This document shows, piece by piece, positions 37,437-45,868 of a DNA stretch of 64,000 bases; the first letter of the stretch is position 1; the number at the start of each line of letters is the position of its first letter. The position numbers and the translations under genes were made by a program. The DNA is taken from contig JANQKC010000011.1 of the NCBI GenBank assembly GCA_028281325.1, positions 186,001-250,000 of the forward strand, read 5' to 3'. The notes beneath the pieces were generated by a model. It ran no database searches. It was not told where the DNA came from and saw nothing but the letters and a program-made list of their open reading frames with translations. This DNA is from Alphaproteobacteria bacterium (GTDB taxonomy: Bacteria; Pseudomonadota; Alphaproteobacteria; UBA8366).

Positions 37437-38141
37437 TCAAGACGAGGGCGCGATCCGGCCGGCCACCTCGACGATCCACTCCGACAGATCGTCGATCACG
37501 TGGTGGATATGCGGATCGTCCTCGCTGCCGCCGGACCAGTGATGGTCGTTGCGGATCCAGACCGTGGTCATGCCCCGCTCGTGCGCCGGTTTCAGGTTAC
37601 GGGCGAGATCCTCGACCATCACCGCGCAGGCCGGCTCGATATCGAACAGTTCGATCAACGTGTCGTAGGGCACCGGGTCCGGCTTCGGCACATATTCCGC
37701 CGCGACAATGTCGAAGACGCCGTCGAAGTGGTGCGACACGCCGAGCCGGTCGGTCACGCGCTGGGCATGCGGCACCGACCCGTTGGTATAGATCACCTTC
37801 CGCCCCGGCAGCTTCGCGAGGGCGGCGTCCAAGTCCGCATTCGGCGGGACCGGGCTGACATCGATGTCGTGGACATATTCGAGGAATTCTTCCGGCGCGA
37901 CCCCATGCTTGGCCATCAGGCCGTTCAGCGTGGTGCCGTGCTCATGGAAATAGGATTTCTGCAGCTTCCGCGCTTCTTCCGGCGGCAAGTCGAACAAATC
38001 CATAATAAATTGCTGGATGTTCTTGTCGACCTGCAGGAACAGGTTGCATTCGGCCGGATACAACGTGTTGTCGAGGTCGAAAACCCAGTGCGTGATATCG
38101 GCAAATTCGTCGCTCATAGGAGCAGAGAGTGTCGCAAGCAT
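37437..38141 (-). CDS. Pyrimidine 5'-nucleotidase (HAD superfamily)
   Basis: About 234 residues. HAD motif I is VFDLDNTLYP, motif II is IYTNGSVPHAQ, and the motif III/IV region is KPDPVPYD and VMVEDLARNLKPA. The LYP-containing motif and the PPEEARKLQKSYFHEHGTT cap match pyrimidine 5'-nucleotidases (SDT1/PhnX-like group). It would dephosphorylate UMP/CMP. Two starts are possible, 38141 and 38117 (MSDEF); neither has a strong ribosome-binding site, and the conserved part begins just after the second. Confidence 0.9.
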   Translation of the reverse strand: MLATLSAPMSDEFADITHWVFDLDNTLYPAECNLFLQVDKNIQQFIMDLFDLPPEEARKLQKSYFHEHGTTLNGLMAKHGVAPEEFLEYVHDIDVSPVPPNADLDAALAKLPGRKVIYTNGSVPHAQRVTDRLGVSHHFDGVFDIVAAEYVPKPDPVPYDTLIELFDIEPACAVMVEDLARNLKPAHERGMTTVWIRNDHHWSGGSEDDPHIHHVIDDLSEWIVEVAGRIAPSS

Positions 38142-38186
38142 CGCGATCCGGCAACCTTTTAATCAAAGGCAATCGACCGCTAACAC

Positions 38187-38201
38187 TTAATAAACCCTTA
38201 C
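38187..38201 (+). promoter_or_regulatory. Possible CtrA-type site
   Basis: TTAA-N7-TTAC, one mismatch from the alphaproteobacterial CtrA consensus TTAA-N7-TTAA. It is 62 bp before the diguanylate cyclase start, in the only AT-rich stretch of that gap. A single short match could arise by chance. Confidence 0.3.
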
Positions 38202-38262
38202 CCGATACCGTTCCCTGCCGCGCGGTTCGGGTGGCTTATCGCCGTCGGGAGGGAGAGTTCTC

Positions 38263-39966
38263 ATGCCATCGAAGATCCGGGGACGCCGCGCCGATAGCGC
38301 CCGCGACGACTGGGCGGACATGCCGGCGACGCTGTCCGGCTATCCGGGTCCGGTGCTTCAGATCACCGCCTCGGGCGAACTGCAGCCGCTGAACGACGAC
38401 GGCCGCTGGCTGATCGACGCGCTCGACCGGCCGGCCGGACAGGACGCCGCCTCCCGCCTGCTCGACCTGATCAAACAGGCCATCGCCGACAGGACGACCA
38501 CGCGCGACATCCTGGCGCTGCCCACAGACGGCGACGACCGGGTGATCGACACCACCGTCCTGCCGCGCGGCGACAGGCGGGCGTTGGTGGTCGGGCTCGA
38601 TACGACCGAGTCGCGCGCGGCCATCCGCGCCGACGAGAACCGATATCGGCAACTGGTCGATATCGCCGCCGACTTCGCCTGGGAGACCGACAAGAACGGT
38701 GCCTTTACCTTCATCTCGCCGGCATCGGCGCTCGGCCACGCGCCGGGCGCCCTGATCGGAAAGCGGGCCCGCGACATCCTGCTGCGTGAACCGAGCAAGG
38801 CGGCGGTCCTGCCGTTCAGCGCCGTGGCCGCGGTCCGCCAGGAGGAGATTTGGGTGCGCAACGCGGACGGCCACCCGGTCTGCCTCGCCGTGTCCGCGCT
38901 GCCCATATTGAACGAAAAAGGGCTTCGCTGCGGCGCGCGCGGGGTCTGTCACGACGTCACCAGTTCCCGCCTGGTCGACAGCACCGACGCCCGCCGCCGG
39001 GTGCGCGACCGCGTGGTCAATCACATTCTCGATTCGATCCGCGGCCAGCCGAACTCGCAGGCCATGCTGGACACCGCCGCCCGATCCATTTGCAAAGCGG
39101 CCGAGAGCGACGCCTGCGAAGCCTTCCTGTTCGGCGACGATGGCCGGCCCATCCGGGTGGCGTCCTTCGGCGATACCGGTATCGCCGAGCGCTACTCCTA
39201 TGAACTGGTCAAACGCATCGACGTCTCGGACCTGCACCGCGCCACCGTGGCCGGGCGGCCGGCGATCGGCATGCTGACCGGAACGGGCGGCGCGCCGACG
39301 GGCGCCTTCCTGATCTGGCGGGTGGAGCCGGGCGCCGACTGGACCGACGACAACGAGTTGTTGCTGGTCGCGCTGCGCGAGCAGATCGGCGTCGTGATGT
39401 CGCAGATCGTCGAGCAGCGGAAACTCGAAACCATTTCCCGTTTCGACGAATTGACCGGGCTGATCAACCGACGCTTCTTCTACGAGGAACTCGACCAACG
39501 GCTCTCCCAGTCGATCCAACGCGGGCGGCGCGGCTCCTTGATTTATGTCGACCTGGACAACTTCAAGGCGGTCAACGACAAGCTCGGCCACGACAAGGGC
39601 GACGCGGTGCTGCGCAAGCTCGCCGATATCCTGCGCGCGAACACCCGCGAATACGACCTGATCGGCCGGCTCGGCGGCGACGAATTCGCGATCTGGCTCG
39701 ACGACACCGACGCGAATGTCGCGGCCAAGCGGGGCGAAAACATGCTGATCGCGTCGCAGGCCATGAGCGGCATGAGCGCGTCGCGCGACAAACCCTTGGC
39801 GATCTCGATCGGCATCGCGATCTACGACCCCCGTAGCGAGGAAACCCGCGATACGCTGATCACAAGGGCCGACAGCGCCATGTATCAGGCCAAGCATACG
39901 GGCAAGGGCCGCCTAGCGCTGGCCCCGCCCGTGGAGCGGTTCGCCGAGCAGCGGCAAGCCCGCTGA
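38263..39966 (+). CDS. Diguanylate cyclase with PAS domain
   Basis: 567 residues, no membrane helix. The N-terminal 120 residues are not recognised. A PAS domain follows at about 125-240 (YRQLVDIAADFAWETDKNG is its start), then a GAF-like region (250-410) and the GGDEF domain (about 425-560). The active site is GGDEF (471-475), preceded by the feedback I-site RxxD (Arg462-Asp465) at exact spacing. It therefore should make cyclic di-GMP and be product-inhibited. Other substrate motifs (RFDELTGLINRRFF, DLDNFKAVND, GHDKGDAVL) are intact. The sensed signal is unknown. Confidence 0.92.
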   Translation: MPSKIRGRRADSARDDWADMPATLSGYPGPVLQITASGELQPLNDDGRWLIDALDRPAGQDAASRLLDLIKQAIADRTTTRDILALPTDGDDRVIDTTVLPRGDRRALVVGLDTTESRAAIRADENRYRQLVDIAADFAWETDKNGAFTFISPASALGHAPGALIGKRARDILLREPSKAAVLPFSAVAAVRQEEIWVRNADGHPVCLAVSALPILNEKGLRCGARGVCHDVTSSRLVDSTDARRRVRDRVVNHILDSIRGQPNSQAMLDTAARSICKAAESDACEAFLFGDDGRPIRVASFGDTGIAERYSYELVKRIDVSDLHRATVAGRPAIGMLTGTGGAPTGAFLIWRVEPGADWTDDNELLLVALREQIGVVMSQIVEQRKLETISRFDELTGLINRRFFYEELDQRLSQSIQRGRRGSLIYVDLDNFKAVNDKLGHDKGDAVLRKLADILRANTREYDLIGRLGGDEFAIWLDDTDANVAAKRGENMLIASQAMSGMSASRDKPLAISIGIAIYDPRSEETRDTLITRADSAMYQAKHTGKGRLALAPPVERFAEQRQAR

Positions 39967-39992
39967 TTGCCGGAAACCGTCCGGCCGCGGCC

Positions 39993-40901
39993 TCAGCCGT
40001 TCCGGATCAGCGTGCCCGACCCGTGTTCCGTGAAGATTTCCAGCAGGATGCCATGCGGCACGCGGCCGTCGATGATCACCGACGCGTCGACGCCGGCCTG
40101 CACCGCCTCGACGCAGGTCTCGACCTTGGGGATCATGCCGCCGGTCAGCGTACCGTCCTTGCGGAAGGCCGCCGCATCGGCGAGCGTCATCTCGGAAATC
40201 AAGCGTTTGTCCTTGTCCAAAACCCCTTCCACATCGGTCAGCAGCAGCAGCCGCGTCGCCTTCATCGCGCCCGCGATGGCGCCGGCGACCGTATCCGCGT
40301 TGATGTTGAAGGTCTGCCCCGCCTCATCCAGACCCAACGGCGCGATCACCGGAATGATGTCGGTATCCCGCAGCGCCTTCAGGACATGCACGTCGATATG
40401 CTTCGGGTCGCCGACGAAACCCAGGTCGAGCACTTTCTCGATATTGGAATCCGGGTCGCGCGTCGTGCGTTTCAGCTTCTCGACCGTGATCAGCCGCGCG
40501 TCCTTGCCGGACAGCCCAACCGCGCGGCCGCCCGCCGCGCCGATGCTGGCGACGATCTCCTTGTTGATCTGACCCGACAGAACCATTTCGACCACGCCGA
40601 CAGTCGCCCCGTCCGTGACGCGCAAGCCGTCGACGAACTCGCTCTGTATCTTGAGGCGTTCCAGCATGGCGCCGATCTGCGGTCCGCCGCCATGCACGAC
40701 GATCGGGTTGATGCCGACCTGCTTGAGCAGCACCACGTCGCGCGCGAAGACGCCGGCCAGGCTTTCATCGCCCATGGCGTGGCCGCCGTATTTGATCACG
40801 AAGGTATGGCCGGCGTAGCGGCGCATGAAGGGCAAGGCCTCGGTCAGGATGCCCGCCTGTTCCAACCACTTCGCCCGCAATTTCGTCTTGTTCTCGCTCA
40901 T
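39993..40901 (-). CDS. argB: Acetylglutamate kinase
   Basis: 302-residue amino-acid kinase, second step of arginine synthesis. The phosphate-binding VIKYGGHAM, then [26 protein letters not shown] and [25 protein letters not shown] are canonical. The N-terminal extension ([25 protein letters not shown]) is the helix seen in arginine-inhibited, hexameric ArgB, so feedback control is likely. Start MSENKTK at 40901 is chosen over an in-frame ATG at 40949 as the family begins there. The engB stop is about 60 bp upstream. Confidence 0.96.
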   Translation of the reverse strand: MSENKTKLRAKWLEQAGILTEALPFMRRYAGHTFVIKYGGHAMGDESLAGVFARDVVLLKQVGINPIVVHGGGPQIGAMLERLKIQSEFVDGLRVTDGATVGVVEMVLSGQINKEIVASIGAAGGRAVGLSGKDARLITVEKLKRTTRDPDSNIEKVLDLGFVGDPKHIDVHVLKALRDTDIIPVIAPLGLDEAGQTFNINADTVAGAIAGAMKATRLLLLTDVEGVLDKDKRLISEMTLADAAAFRKDGTLTGGMIPKVETCVEAVQAGVDASVIIDGRVPHGILLEIFTEHGSGTLIRNG

Positions 40902-40961
40902 CGACCGTCGCTTCCCGCCTTCGTCAACACGGCGTCCCTTGTTCACCAATCGGACGCCGTT

Positions 40962-41663
40962 TTAGACCATTCGCTGGTCGCCCGCCAGCGCGGCCAGGTC
41001 GGCGCGTAGCTCGGGAATACCTGTTTTCTTGATCGAACTGGTCGGCAAGACCTGGGGTAACGCGGCCGTGCGTTTGCGCAGCGCGTCCTCGACCTCGGCG
41101 ATACGGGCCGTCAACGCGTCGCGTTTCAGCTTATCGCATTTGGTCAGCACGACCCGGTAGGGCACCGCCGCATTCTCCAGCAGGTCCATCAACTCCGCAT
41201 CGCTGGGCTTGAGGCCATGCCGGCCGTCGACCAGCAAACACAGCCGCCGCAGCCCGACGCGCCCCTTGAGGTAGCTCTGGATCAACCGCGTCCAGGCCGC
41301 CACCTCGGTCTTGGCGGCGCGGGCATAGCCGTAGCCCGGCAGATCGACCAGCATCAGCCGACCGCCGAGGTCGAAGAAGTTTATCTGCCGCGTCCGGCCC
41401 GGCGTGTTCGACGTGCGCGCCAGCGTCTTGCGGCCGGTCAGCGCGTTGACCAGGCTGGACTTGCCCACATTCGACCGCCCGGCAAACGCGACTTCCGGCA
41501 GTTTGTCTTCGGGCAGGCCGCCAAGATCGGCGGCGCCGGTCACGAACCGGCATTCCTGCGCAAAAAGCTTGCGTGCGGATTCAAGCGTTTCGGCGTCGGG
41601 GCCGAACTCGTCCGGGCCGGACCCGCCGGTCAGACCGTGCCCATGCGTTTCATGATCACCCAT
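40962..41663 (-). CDS. engB: Ribosome biogenesis GTP-binding protein EngB/YsxC
   Basis: 233-residue GTPase needed for large-subunit assembly. G1 is AGRSNVGKSS, G2/G3 are TSNTPGRTRQINFF and LVDLPGYGYA, G4 is LTKCDKLK and G5 is TSSIKKTG. The start at 41663 lies 33 bp inside the 3' end of yidC, in another frame, so translation is probably coupled. The N-terminal 45 residues before the GTPase core are longer than in E. coli but normal for alphaproteobacteria. Confidence 0.94.
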   Translation of the reverse strand: MGDHETHGHGLTGGSGPDEFGPDAETLESARKLFAQECRFVTGAADLGGLPEDKLPEVAFAGRSNVGKSSLVNALTGRKTLARTSNTPGRTRQINFFDLGGRLMLVDLPGYGYARAAKTEVAAWTRLIQSYLKGRVGLRRLCLLVDGRHGLKPSDAELMDLLENAAVPYRVVLTKCDKLKRDALTARIAEVEDALRKRTAALPQVLPTSSIKKTGIPELRADLAALAGDQRMV

Positions 41664-43444
41664 TGCTGCCCCATCGACAGAACGTTGTTCCAAGCCCAGT
41701 AGATGACCAGCCCCGCCGGGAAGGGCGCGAGGATGAAGGTGAAGATCAGCGGCATGAAGAGGAAAATCTTGGCCTGGATCGGGTCGGTCGGCTGCGGGTT
41801 GAGTTTCTGCTGCAGATACATGGTCACGCCCATGATGATCGGCCACAGGCCGATATTGACCATGTCCAGCGCCGGCGGCACGTTCCAGTCGATCAATCCG
41901 AACACGGTCAGCAAGCCGATCGGGTCCTTTGCCGACAGGTCGTTGATCCAACCGTAGAAGGGCGCGTGCCGCATCTCGATCGTGACGAACAGCACCTTGT
42001 ACAGCGCGAAGAAGACCGGAATCTGCACCAGCATCGGCAAACAGCCCGCCGCCGGGTTGACGCCCTCCTTCTTGTATAGCGCCATGAGTTCCTGGTTCAT
42101 GCGCTGCTTGTCGTCGCCGAACCGCTCTTTCATCGACTGCATCTTCGGCTGCAGCCCCTTCATCTTGCTCATCGCGCGGTAGGACTTGTTCGCAAGCGGG
42201 AAGAACACCAACTTGATGCCGACGGTCAGCGCCAAAATCGCCAATCCGAAATTGCCGAGATAGTTATTGAGCCATAGCAGTGCGTAGAAGATCGGCTTGG
42301 TCAGGAAATAGAACCAGCCGAAATCGACGGCGAGGTCGAACCGGGGAATGCCGAGTTTTTCCTCGTATTTGTCCAGCAGCGGCACTTCCTTGGCCCCGGC
42401 GAACAGATGGTTCGTCACCTCGACGGTCGCCCCCTCCGGAATTTGCATGGCGTCCATCAGGTAATCGGACTGATACTGCCGGGTGGTTCCGATTGGCCCG
42501 CTGTTGAAGCTCATGTTAACCGAAGCGCCCTGATCCGGGACCATCGCCACCAGCCAGTATTTGTCGGTGATGCCGAGCCAACCGCCCTTGGTGCTGAACC
42601 GTTGCGGACCGTCTTCGTCCAGGTCGTCGTAATCGATTTCCTGCAGCGTATCGTCGATAACGCCGAGCAGGCCTTCGTGAAGAATATAAAAATCAAGGAT
42701 GTCCGGCTTGCCCGTGCGCGAGACCAGACCGTAAGGCGCGACGTTGATGGCGTCGGCGCTGTTGTTCCGCACCCGCTGCACCACGGTGAACATGTAGTTT
42801 TCGTCCAGCGAGATCTGCTGTTCGAAGAGCACGCCTTCGCCGTTATCCCACTGCAGGGTAACCGGCGATCCGGGCGCCAGCTCCGAATTGTTGGCGGTCC
42901 ATTCGGAGTTGCGGTTGGGCACCTTGACGCCCGCCATCGGAAGCCAGCCGAATTCCGAATAGTACGGCTGGGGAGTGCCGGCCGGATGCAGCAACTCGAC
43001 CAACGGGCTCTCGGGATCGAGCGTTTCGCGGTAGTCCTTAAGGAAAAGGTCGTCGAGCCGCGCGCCCTTGAGCGAGATCGATCCTTCGAGCCGGGGGTTG
43101 ATGACCTTGACGCGCGGCGTCTTTGCCAGCGCGGCCGTGCGCTGCCCCACCGGGTCCGAGGACACGCCGACGACGCCGGACGTGTCGACGCCGAGGCTCG
43201 GTGTGTCGGCGATGCCCGGAATGCCCGGCGTCGCCCCGACCGGGCTGCCGTCGACCGGCGCCGGCGTGCCGGGCGTTCCCTCGGTCTGGGACGGCGCGGT
43301 CGGCTGCTGCGTCGCTTGCTGCTGTGCCGCCTCTTGTTGCGCCACCTGCTGTTCCCGGCGCGGCATCTCGAAAAACACCTGGTAGACCAGCAGAATCACA
43401 ACCGACATGACGATTGCGATAACCAGATTCTTTTGATCAGCCAT
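41630..43444 (-). CDS. yidC: Membrane protein insertase YidC
   Basis: 604 residues. First membrane helix is at 5-24 (LVIAIVMSVVILLVYQVFF), then a Gln/Pro-rich linker (30-75), a large periplasmic beta domain (75-350), and the conserved insertase core with helices 2-6 (FYALLWLNNYLGNFGLAILALTV, KMKGLQPKMQ, NPAAGCLPMLVQIPVFFALY). The end MKRMGTV is short with no long basic tail. The start MADQKN overlaps the yidD stop by one base (TAATG). It inserts proteins into the inner membrane with or without Sec. Confidence 0.97.
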   Translation of the reverse strand: MADQKNLVIAIVMSVVILLVYQVFFEMPRREQQVAQQEAAQQQATQQPTAPSQTEGTPGTPAPVDGSPVGATPGIPGIADTPSLGVDTSGVVGVSSDPVGQRTAALAKTPRVKVINPRLEGSISLKGARLDDLFLKDYRETLDPESPLVELLHPAGTPQPYYSEFGWLPMAGVKVPNRNSEWTANNSELAPGSPVTLQWDNGEGVLFEQQISLDENYMFTVVQRVRNNSADAINVAPYGLVSRTGKPDILDFYILHEGLLGVIDDTLQEIDYDDLDEDGPQRFSTKGGWLGITDKYWLVAMVPDQGASVNMSFNSGPIGTTRQYQSDYLMDAMQIPEGATVEVTNHLFAGAKEVPLLDKYEEKLGIPRFDLAVDFGWFYFLTKPIFYALLWLNNYLGNFGLAILALTVGIKLVFFPLANKSYRAMSKMKGLQPKMQSMKERFGDDKQRMNQELMALYKKEGVNPAAGCLPMLVQIPVFFALYKVLFVTIEMRHAPFYGWINDLSAKDPIGLLTVFGLIDWNVPPALDMVNIGLWPIIMGVTMYLQQKLNPQPTDPIQAKIFLFMPLIFTFILAPFPAGLVIYWAWNNVLSMGQQWVIMKRMGTV

Positions 43445-43716
43445 TACCGAGTCACCACTTCTGAACGCGCCGCGGCCCGTTGATCGCGGCAACAGGCACC
43501 GGGAACCGGATCATACCCGCTGCCGCCCCAAGGATGGCAGCGCATAATCCGGCGCAGCGCCAGCCAACCGCCGCGAAGCGGACCATGCACCGTCACCGCT
43601 TCCAGGGCGTAGTCCGAACAGCCCGGCAGGTAGCGGCAGGACCCCGTGAAGAACAAGGACAGAAAAAGCTGATAGCCACGGATCAATACGCGCAAGAAAG
43701 AGGTCCCTAAGCCCAT
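43444..43716 (-). CDS. yidD: Membrane protein insertion efficiency factor YidD
   Basis: 90-residue protein with the YidD signature [27 protein letters not shown], the conserved cysteines and [17 protein letters not shown]. It has an amphipathic N-terminal helix that attaches to the inner face of the membrane and helps YidC-dependent insertion. It lies between rnpA (25-bp gap) and yidC (1-base overlap) in the conserved rpmH-rnpA-yidD-yidC cluster. Confidence 0.96.
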   Translation of the reverse strand: MGLGTSFLRVLIRGYQLFLSLFFTGSCRYLPGCSDYALEAVTVHGPLRGGWLALRRIMRCHPWGGSGYDPVPGACCRDQRAAARSEVVTR

Positions 43717-43741
43717 CGGTAATCGATCCTCCCGATCCGGG

Positions 43742-44092
43742 TTAACGGCTGCGCCATAGGTCGAGACGCTTTAGCGCTTTTTCAAGATCACCGGTCAACG
43801 CGCCGAAATCCCGACGCAGCGTCCCCTTCCGTGCAATCAGGACATAATCAAAACCGGGTTCGGCATGATGAGGCATAACCGCCCGGACCACCGCGCGCAA
43901 GCGCCGCCGGGCGCGATTGCGATCGACCGCGCCGCCGACCCGCCGACTCGCCGTGAATCCCACGCGAACCGGTGCGTCGGCGTCACGCTGTCGACAAGAC
44001 TGAAGGACAAGCCCGGGAGCCACCGATTTCCGGCCTTTCGCAGCACGAAGGAACTCGGGCCGCCGCGTCAGCCTGCCGACGGGCGACCGCAT
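43742..44092 (-). CDS. rnpA: Ribonuclease P protein component
   Basis: 116-residue basic protein subunit of RNase P, which matures tRNA 5' ends. The N-terminus [25 protein letters not shown] and the RNR motif in [16 protein letters not shown] are canonical, and [16 protein letters not shown] follows. The ATG at 44092 begins 4 bp after the rpmH stop; the longer open frame upstream overlaps rpmH entirely and is an artefact. Confidence 0.94.
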   Translation of the reverse strand: MRSPVGRLTRRPEFLRAAKGRKSVAPGLVLQSCRQRDADAPVRVGFTASRRVGGAVDRNRARRRLRAVVRAVMPHHAEPGFDYVLIARKGTLRRDFGALTGDLEKALKRLDLWRSR

Positions 44093-44096
44093 GACG

Positions 44097-44231
44097 TCAG
44101 GCTGAGAGCCGCTTACGGCCCTTTTTACGGCGCCGGGCCAGGACCTGACGGCCGGCCTTCGTCGCCATGCGGGAGCGGAATCCATGCCGCCGCTTACGGA
44201 CAAGGTTGCCCGGCTGAAAGGTGCGTTTCAC
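44097..44231 (-). CDS. rpmH: 50S ribosomal protein L34
   Basis: 44-residue ribosomal protein. Reading the minus strand from a GTG at 44231 gives [17 protein letters not shown], then [17 protein letters not shown] and KKGRKRLSA, a complete L34. GTG is needed because no ATG precedes the conserved KRTFQPG; GGAG lies 8 bp upstream, confirming the start. It heads the rpmH-rnpA-yidD-yidC-engB cluster and has a strong promoter just upstream. The short length hides it from ordinary open-frame searches. Confidence 0.97.
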   Translation of the reverse strand: MKRTFQPGNLVRKRRHGFRSRMATKAGRQVLARRRKKGRKRLSA

Positions 44232-44267
44232 GATGTTCTCTCCAAAGCGCCTAAGGATAGAGGCCGG

Positions 44268-44296
44268 TGTATAAAAGGTCGGTCAACCGGTGTCAA
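44268..44296 (-). promoter_or_regulatory. Sigma-70 promoter of rpmH
   Basis: On the minus strand TTGACA (44296-44291) and TATACA (44273-44268) are separated by exactly 17 bp; the -35 box is perfect and the -10 box 5 of 6. The predicted start near 44261 is 30 bp before the rpmH GTG. It is the best promoter match in the window and fits a highly expressed ribosomal gene. Confidence 0.85.
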
Positions 44297-44356
44297 TCGA
44301 CGGCTTGGCCAACGCCCGGGACGCCGCTGCGCAGGGCGTCCGGCAGGCCGCTAACC

Positions 44357-44851
44357 CTAAAGCGAGCGGTACATGTATTGGCTCGGAATCGTCGGACCGA
44401 AACCGGCTTTTTCATAGGCCCGGCGGGCCGGCGCGTGGCTTGGGTCGCCGCCGGTCCCGACCGTCGCAACCTGCATTCCCGCCGCCCGCAACCGGGCCAA
44501 CGCCGCCTCGTACATCCAGGCGCCGACACCACGGCCCTGACACGCGGGATGAACCGCGTTCAACCCGATTTCACCGACTTTCGACGCCCGGTCGCAACGT
44601 ATCGCACAGAAGGCCACGATTTCCCCTCCATGCTCGACGACGAGCAGGTCCTCCGATGACTCCTTGCCACAGATTTGATCGAGCAGGTTTGCCTGCTCCC
44701 GTTCCGCGCCGGCAAGGGCGACCGCCGCGATCCGTTCGCCGAGAATATTCCGGAAAGACCGGAAGACCGGTTCGAACGCGGCTGCGCGAATCGCCTGCAA
44801 CCGCGCCAAATCCTCCGCTTCAGCCTTCCGAATGGTGCAGTTTTCAATCAT
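44357..44851 (-). CDS. GNAT-family N-acetyltransferase
   Basis: 164-residue acetyltransferase. The acetyl-CoA site is in VGEIGLNAVHPACQGRGVGAWMYEAAL (QGRGVG being motif A), followed by AYEKAGFGP near the C-terminus. The substrate is unknown. The ATG at 44851 (MIENCTIRKAEAEDL) starts the domain; the frame runs open further upstream but through a region antisense to the next gene's leader. It is monocistronic and divergent from the TVP38-like gene. Confidence 0.85.
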   Translation of the reverse strand: MIENCTIRKAEAEDLARLQAIRAAAFEPVFRSFRNILGERIAAVALAGAEREQANLLDQICGKESSEDLLVVEHGGEIVAFCAIRCDRASKVGEIGLNAVHPACQGRGVGAWMYEAALARLRAAGMQVATVGTGGDPSHAPARRAYEKAGFGPTIPSQYMYRSL

Positions 44852-45026
44852 GCCATGTCCTCGCCTTCCAATTCGTTGGTTCCGGATTTGCCGCGGCGGC
44901 CTTTCAGGACCGCACCCTACCGGTAAACCGAAACTCACAGTAAGGTGAATCGCGAGTGAAACCAGCCCGGTGTAGATACGCACTGCGATACCGTTGGGAG
45001 CGGCGATCGGTTTTGAGGAGTTAACC

Positions 45027-45764
45027 ATGAACGTGCAGGAGAATTCGGACGCGGGCAAAAGCGGCGGCTTCGCGTGGAAGCGGCTGATCCCGCTCTTGGT
45101 GCTGGCCGCGGGCCTGATCGCCTTTTTCGCGCTCGGTCTGGACCGATATCTGACGTTCGATGCATTGAAGGAAAACCGCACTTGGCTGCTGGAACAGGTC
45201 CAACAGTCGGCCGTCCTCGCGGTGCTGGTCTACATGGCCATCTATATCGCCGTCGTCGCCTTTTCCCTGCCCGGCGGCGCCGTGATGACGATCACCGGCG
45301 GGTTCCTGTTCGGGCAATGGTTTGGGACGCTCTATGTCGTGCTGGCGGCGACGATCGGCGCCACAATTCTCTTCATCGCCGCGAAAACCGCGCTGGGCGA
45401 CCTGCTGCGCGCCAAGGCCGGCCCGTTCCTGAAAAAGATGGAAGCCGGCTTCCGCGAGAACGCCTTGAGCTATCTCCTGGTGCTGCGGCTGATTCCGATA
45501 TTCCCGTTCTTCATCGTGAACCTCGTCCCGGCTTTCCTCGGCGTATCCCTGCGGGTCTTCTTCATCGCGACATTTGCCGGTATCATTCCCGGCAGCTTCG
45601 TCTACGCCACCGTGGGCGCCGGCCTCGGCAGCATCTTCGACGCCGGCGGTGATTTTTCCGCGCGCGGCATCCTCACGCCGGAGATCATCACCGCCTTGGT
45701 GGGGCTCGCCCTGTTGGCGCTGCTTCCGGTGGCGTACAAACGCTACAAAGCGAAGCGCGGCTGA
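45027..45764 (+). CDS. TVP38/TMEM64 family membrane protein
   Basis: 245 residues with about five membrane segments and the SNARE-associated/DedA-like (VTT) core: FSLPGGAVMTITGGFLFG and LVLRLIPIFPFFIVNLVPAFLGV are diagnostic, with the amphipathic re-entrant helices around the conserved G and P residues. Relatives act as lipid scramblases or flippases, but no substrate is known here. TGAGGAG lies 6 bp before the ATG, supporting the start. It stands alone, 104 bp before the histidine kinase. Confidence 0.88.
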   Translation: MNVQENSDAGKSGGFAWKRLIPLLVLAAGLIAFFALGLDRYLTFDALKENRTWLLEQVQQSAVLAVLVYMAIYIAVVAFSLPGGAVMTITGGFLFGQWFGTLYVVLAATIGATILFIAAKTALGDLLRAKAGPFLKKMEAGFRENALSYLLVLRLIPIFPFFIVNLVPAFLGVSLRVFFIATFAGIIPGSFVYATVGAGLGSIFDAGGDFSARGILTPEIITALVGLALLALLPVAYKRYKAKRG

Positions 45765-45868
45765 CCGTCGCAAAACCGCTCGGTGTTGGGTAAACTCGCC
45801 TCTCGATAACTGGATCGGCGGCTCTTACGGCCATCCGGCCGGGGCTACCGAGATTGGGCCGCACGGAA

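Noticed and set aside
38236..39897. 553-codon frame opposite the diguanylate cyclase
   Set aside because: Antisense shadow without any motif; the plus strand gives a complete GGDEF protein.
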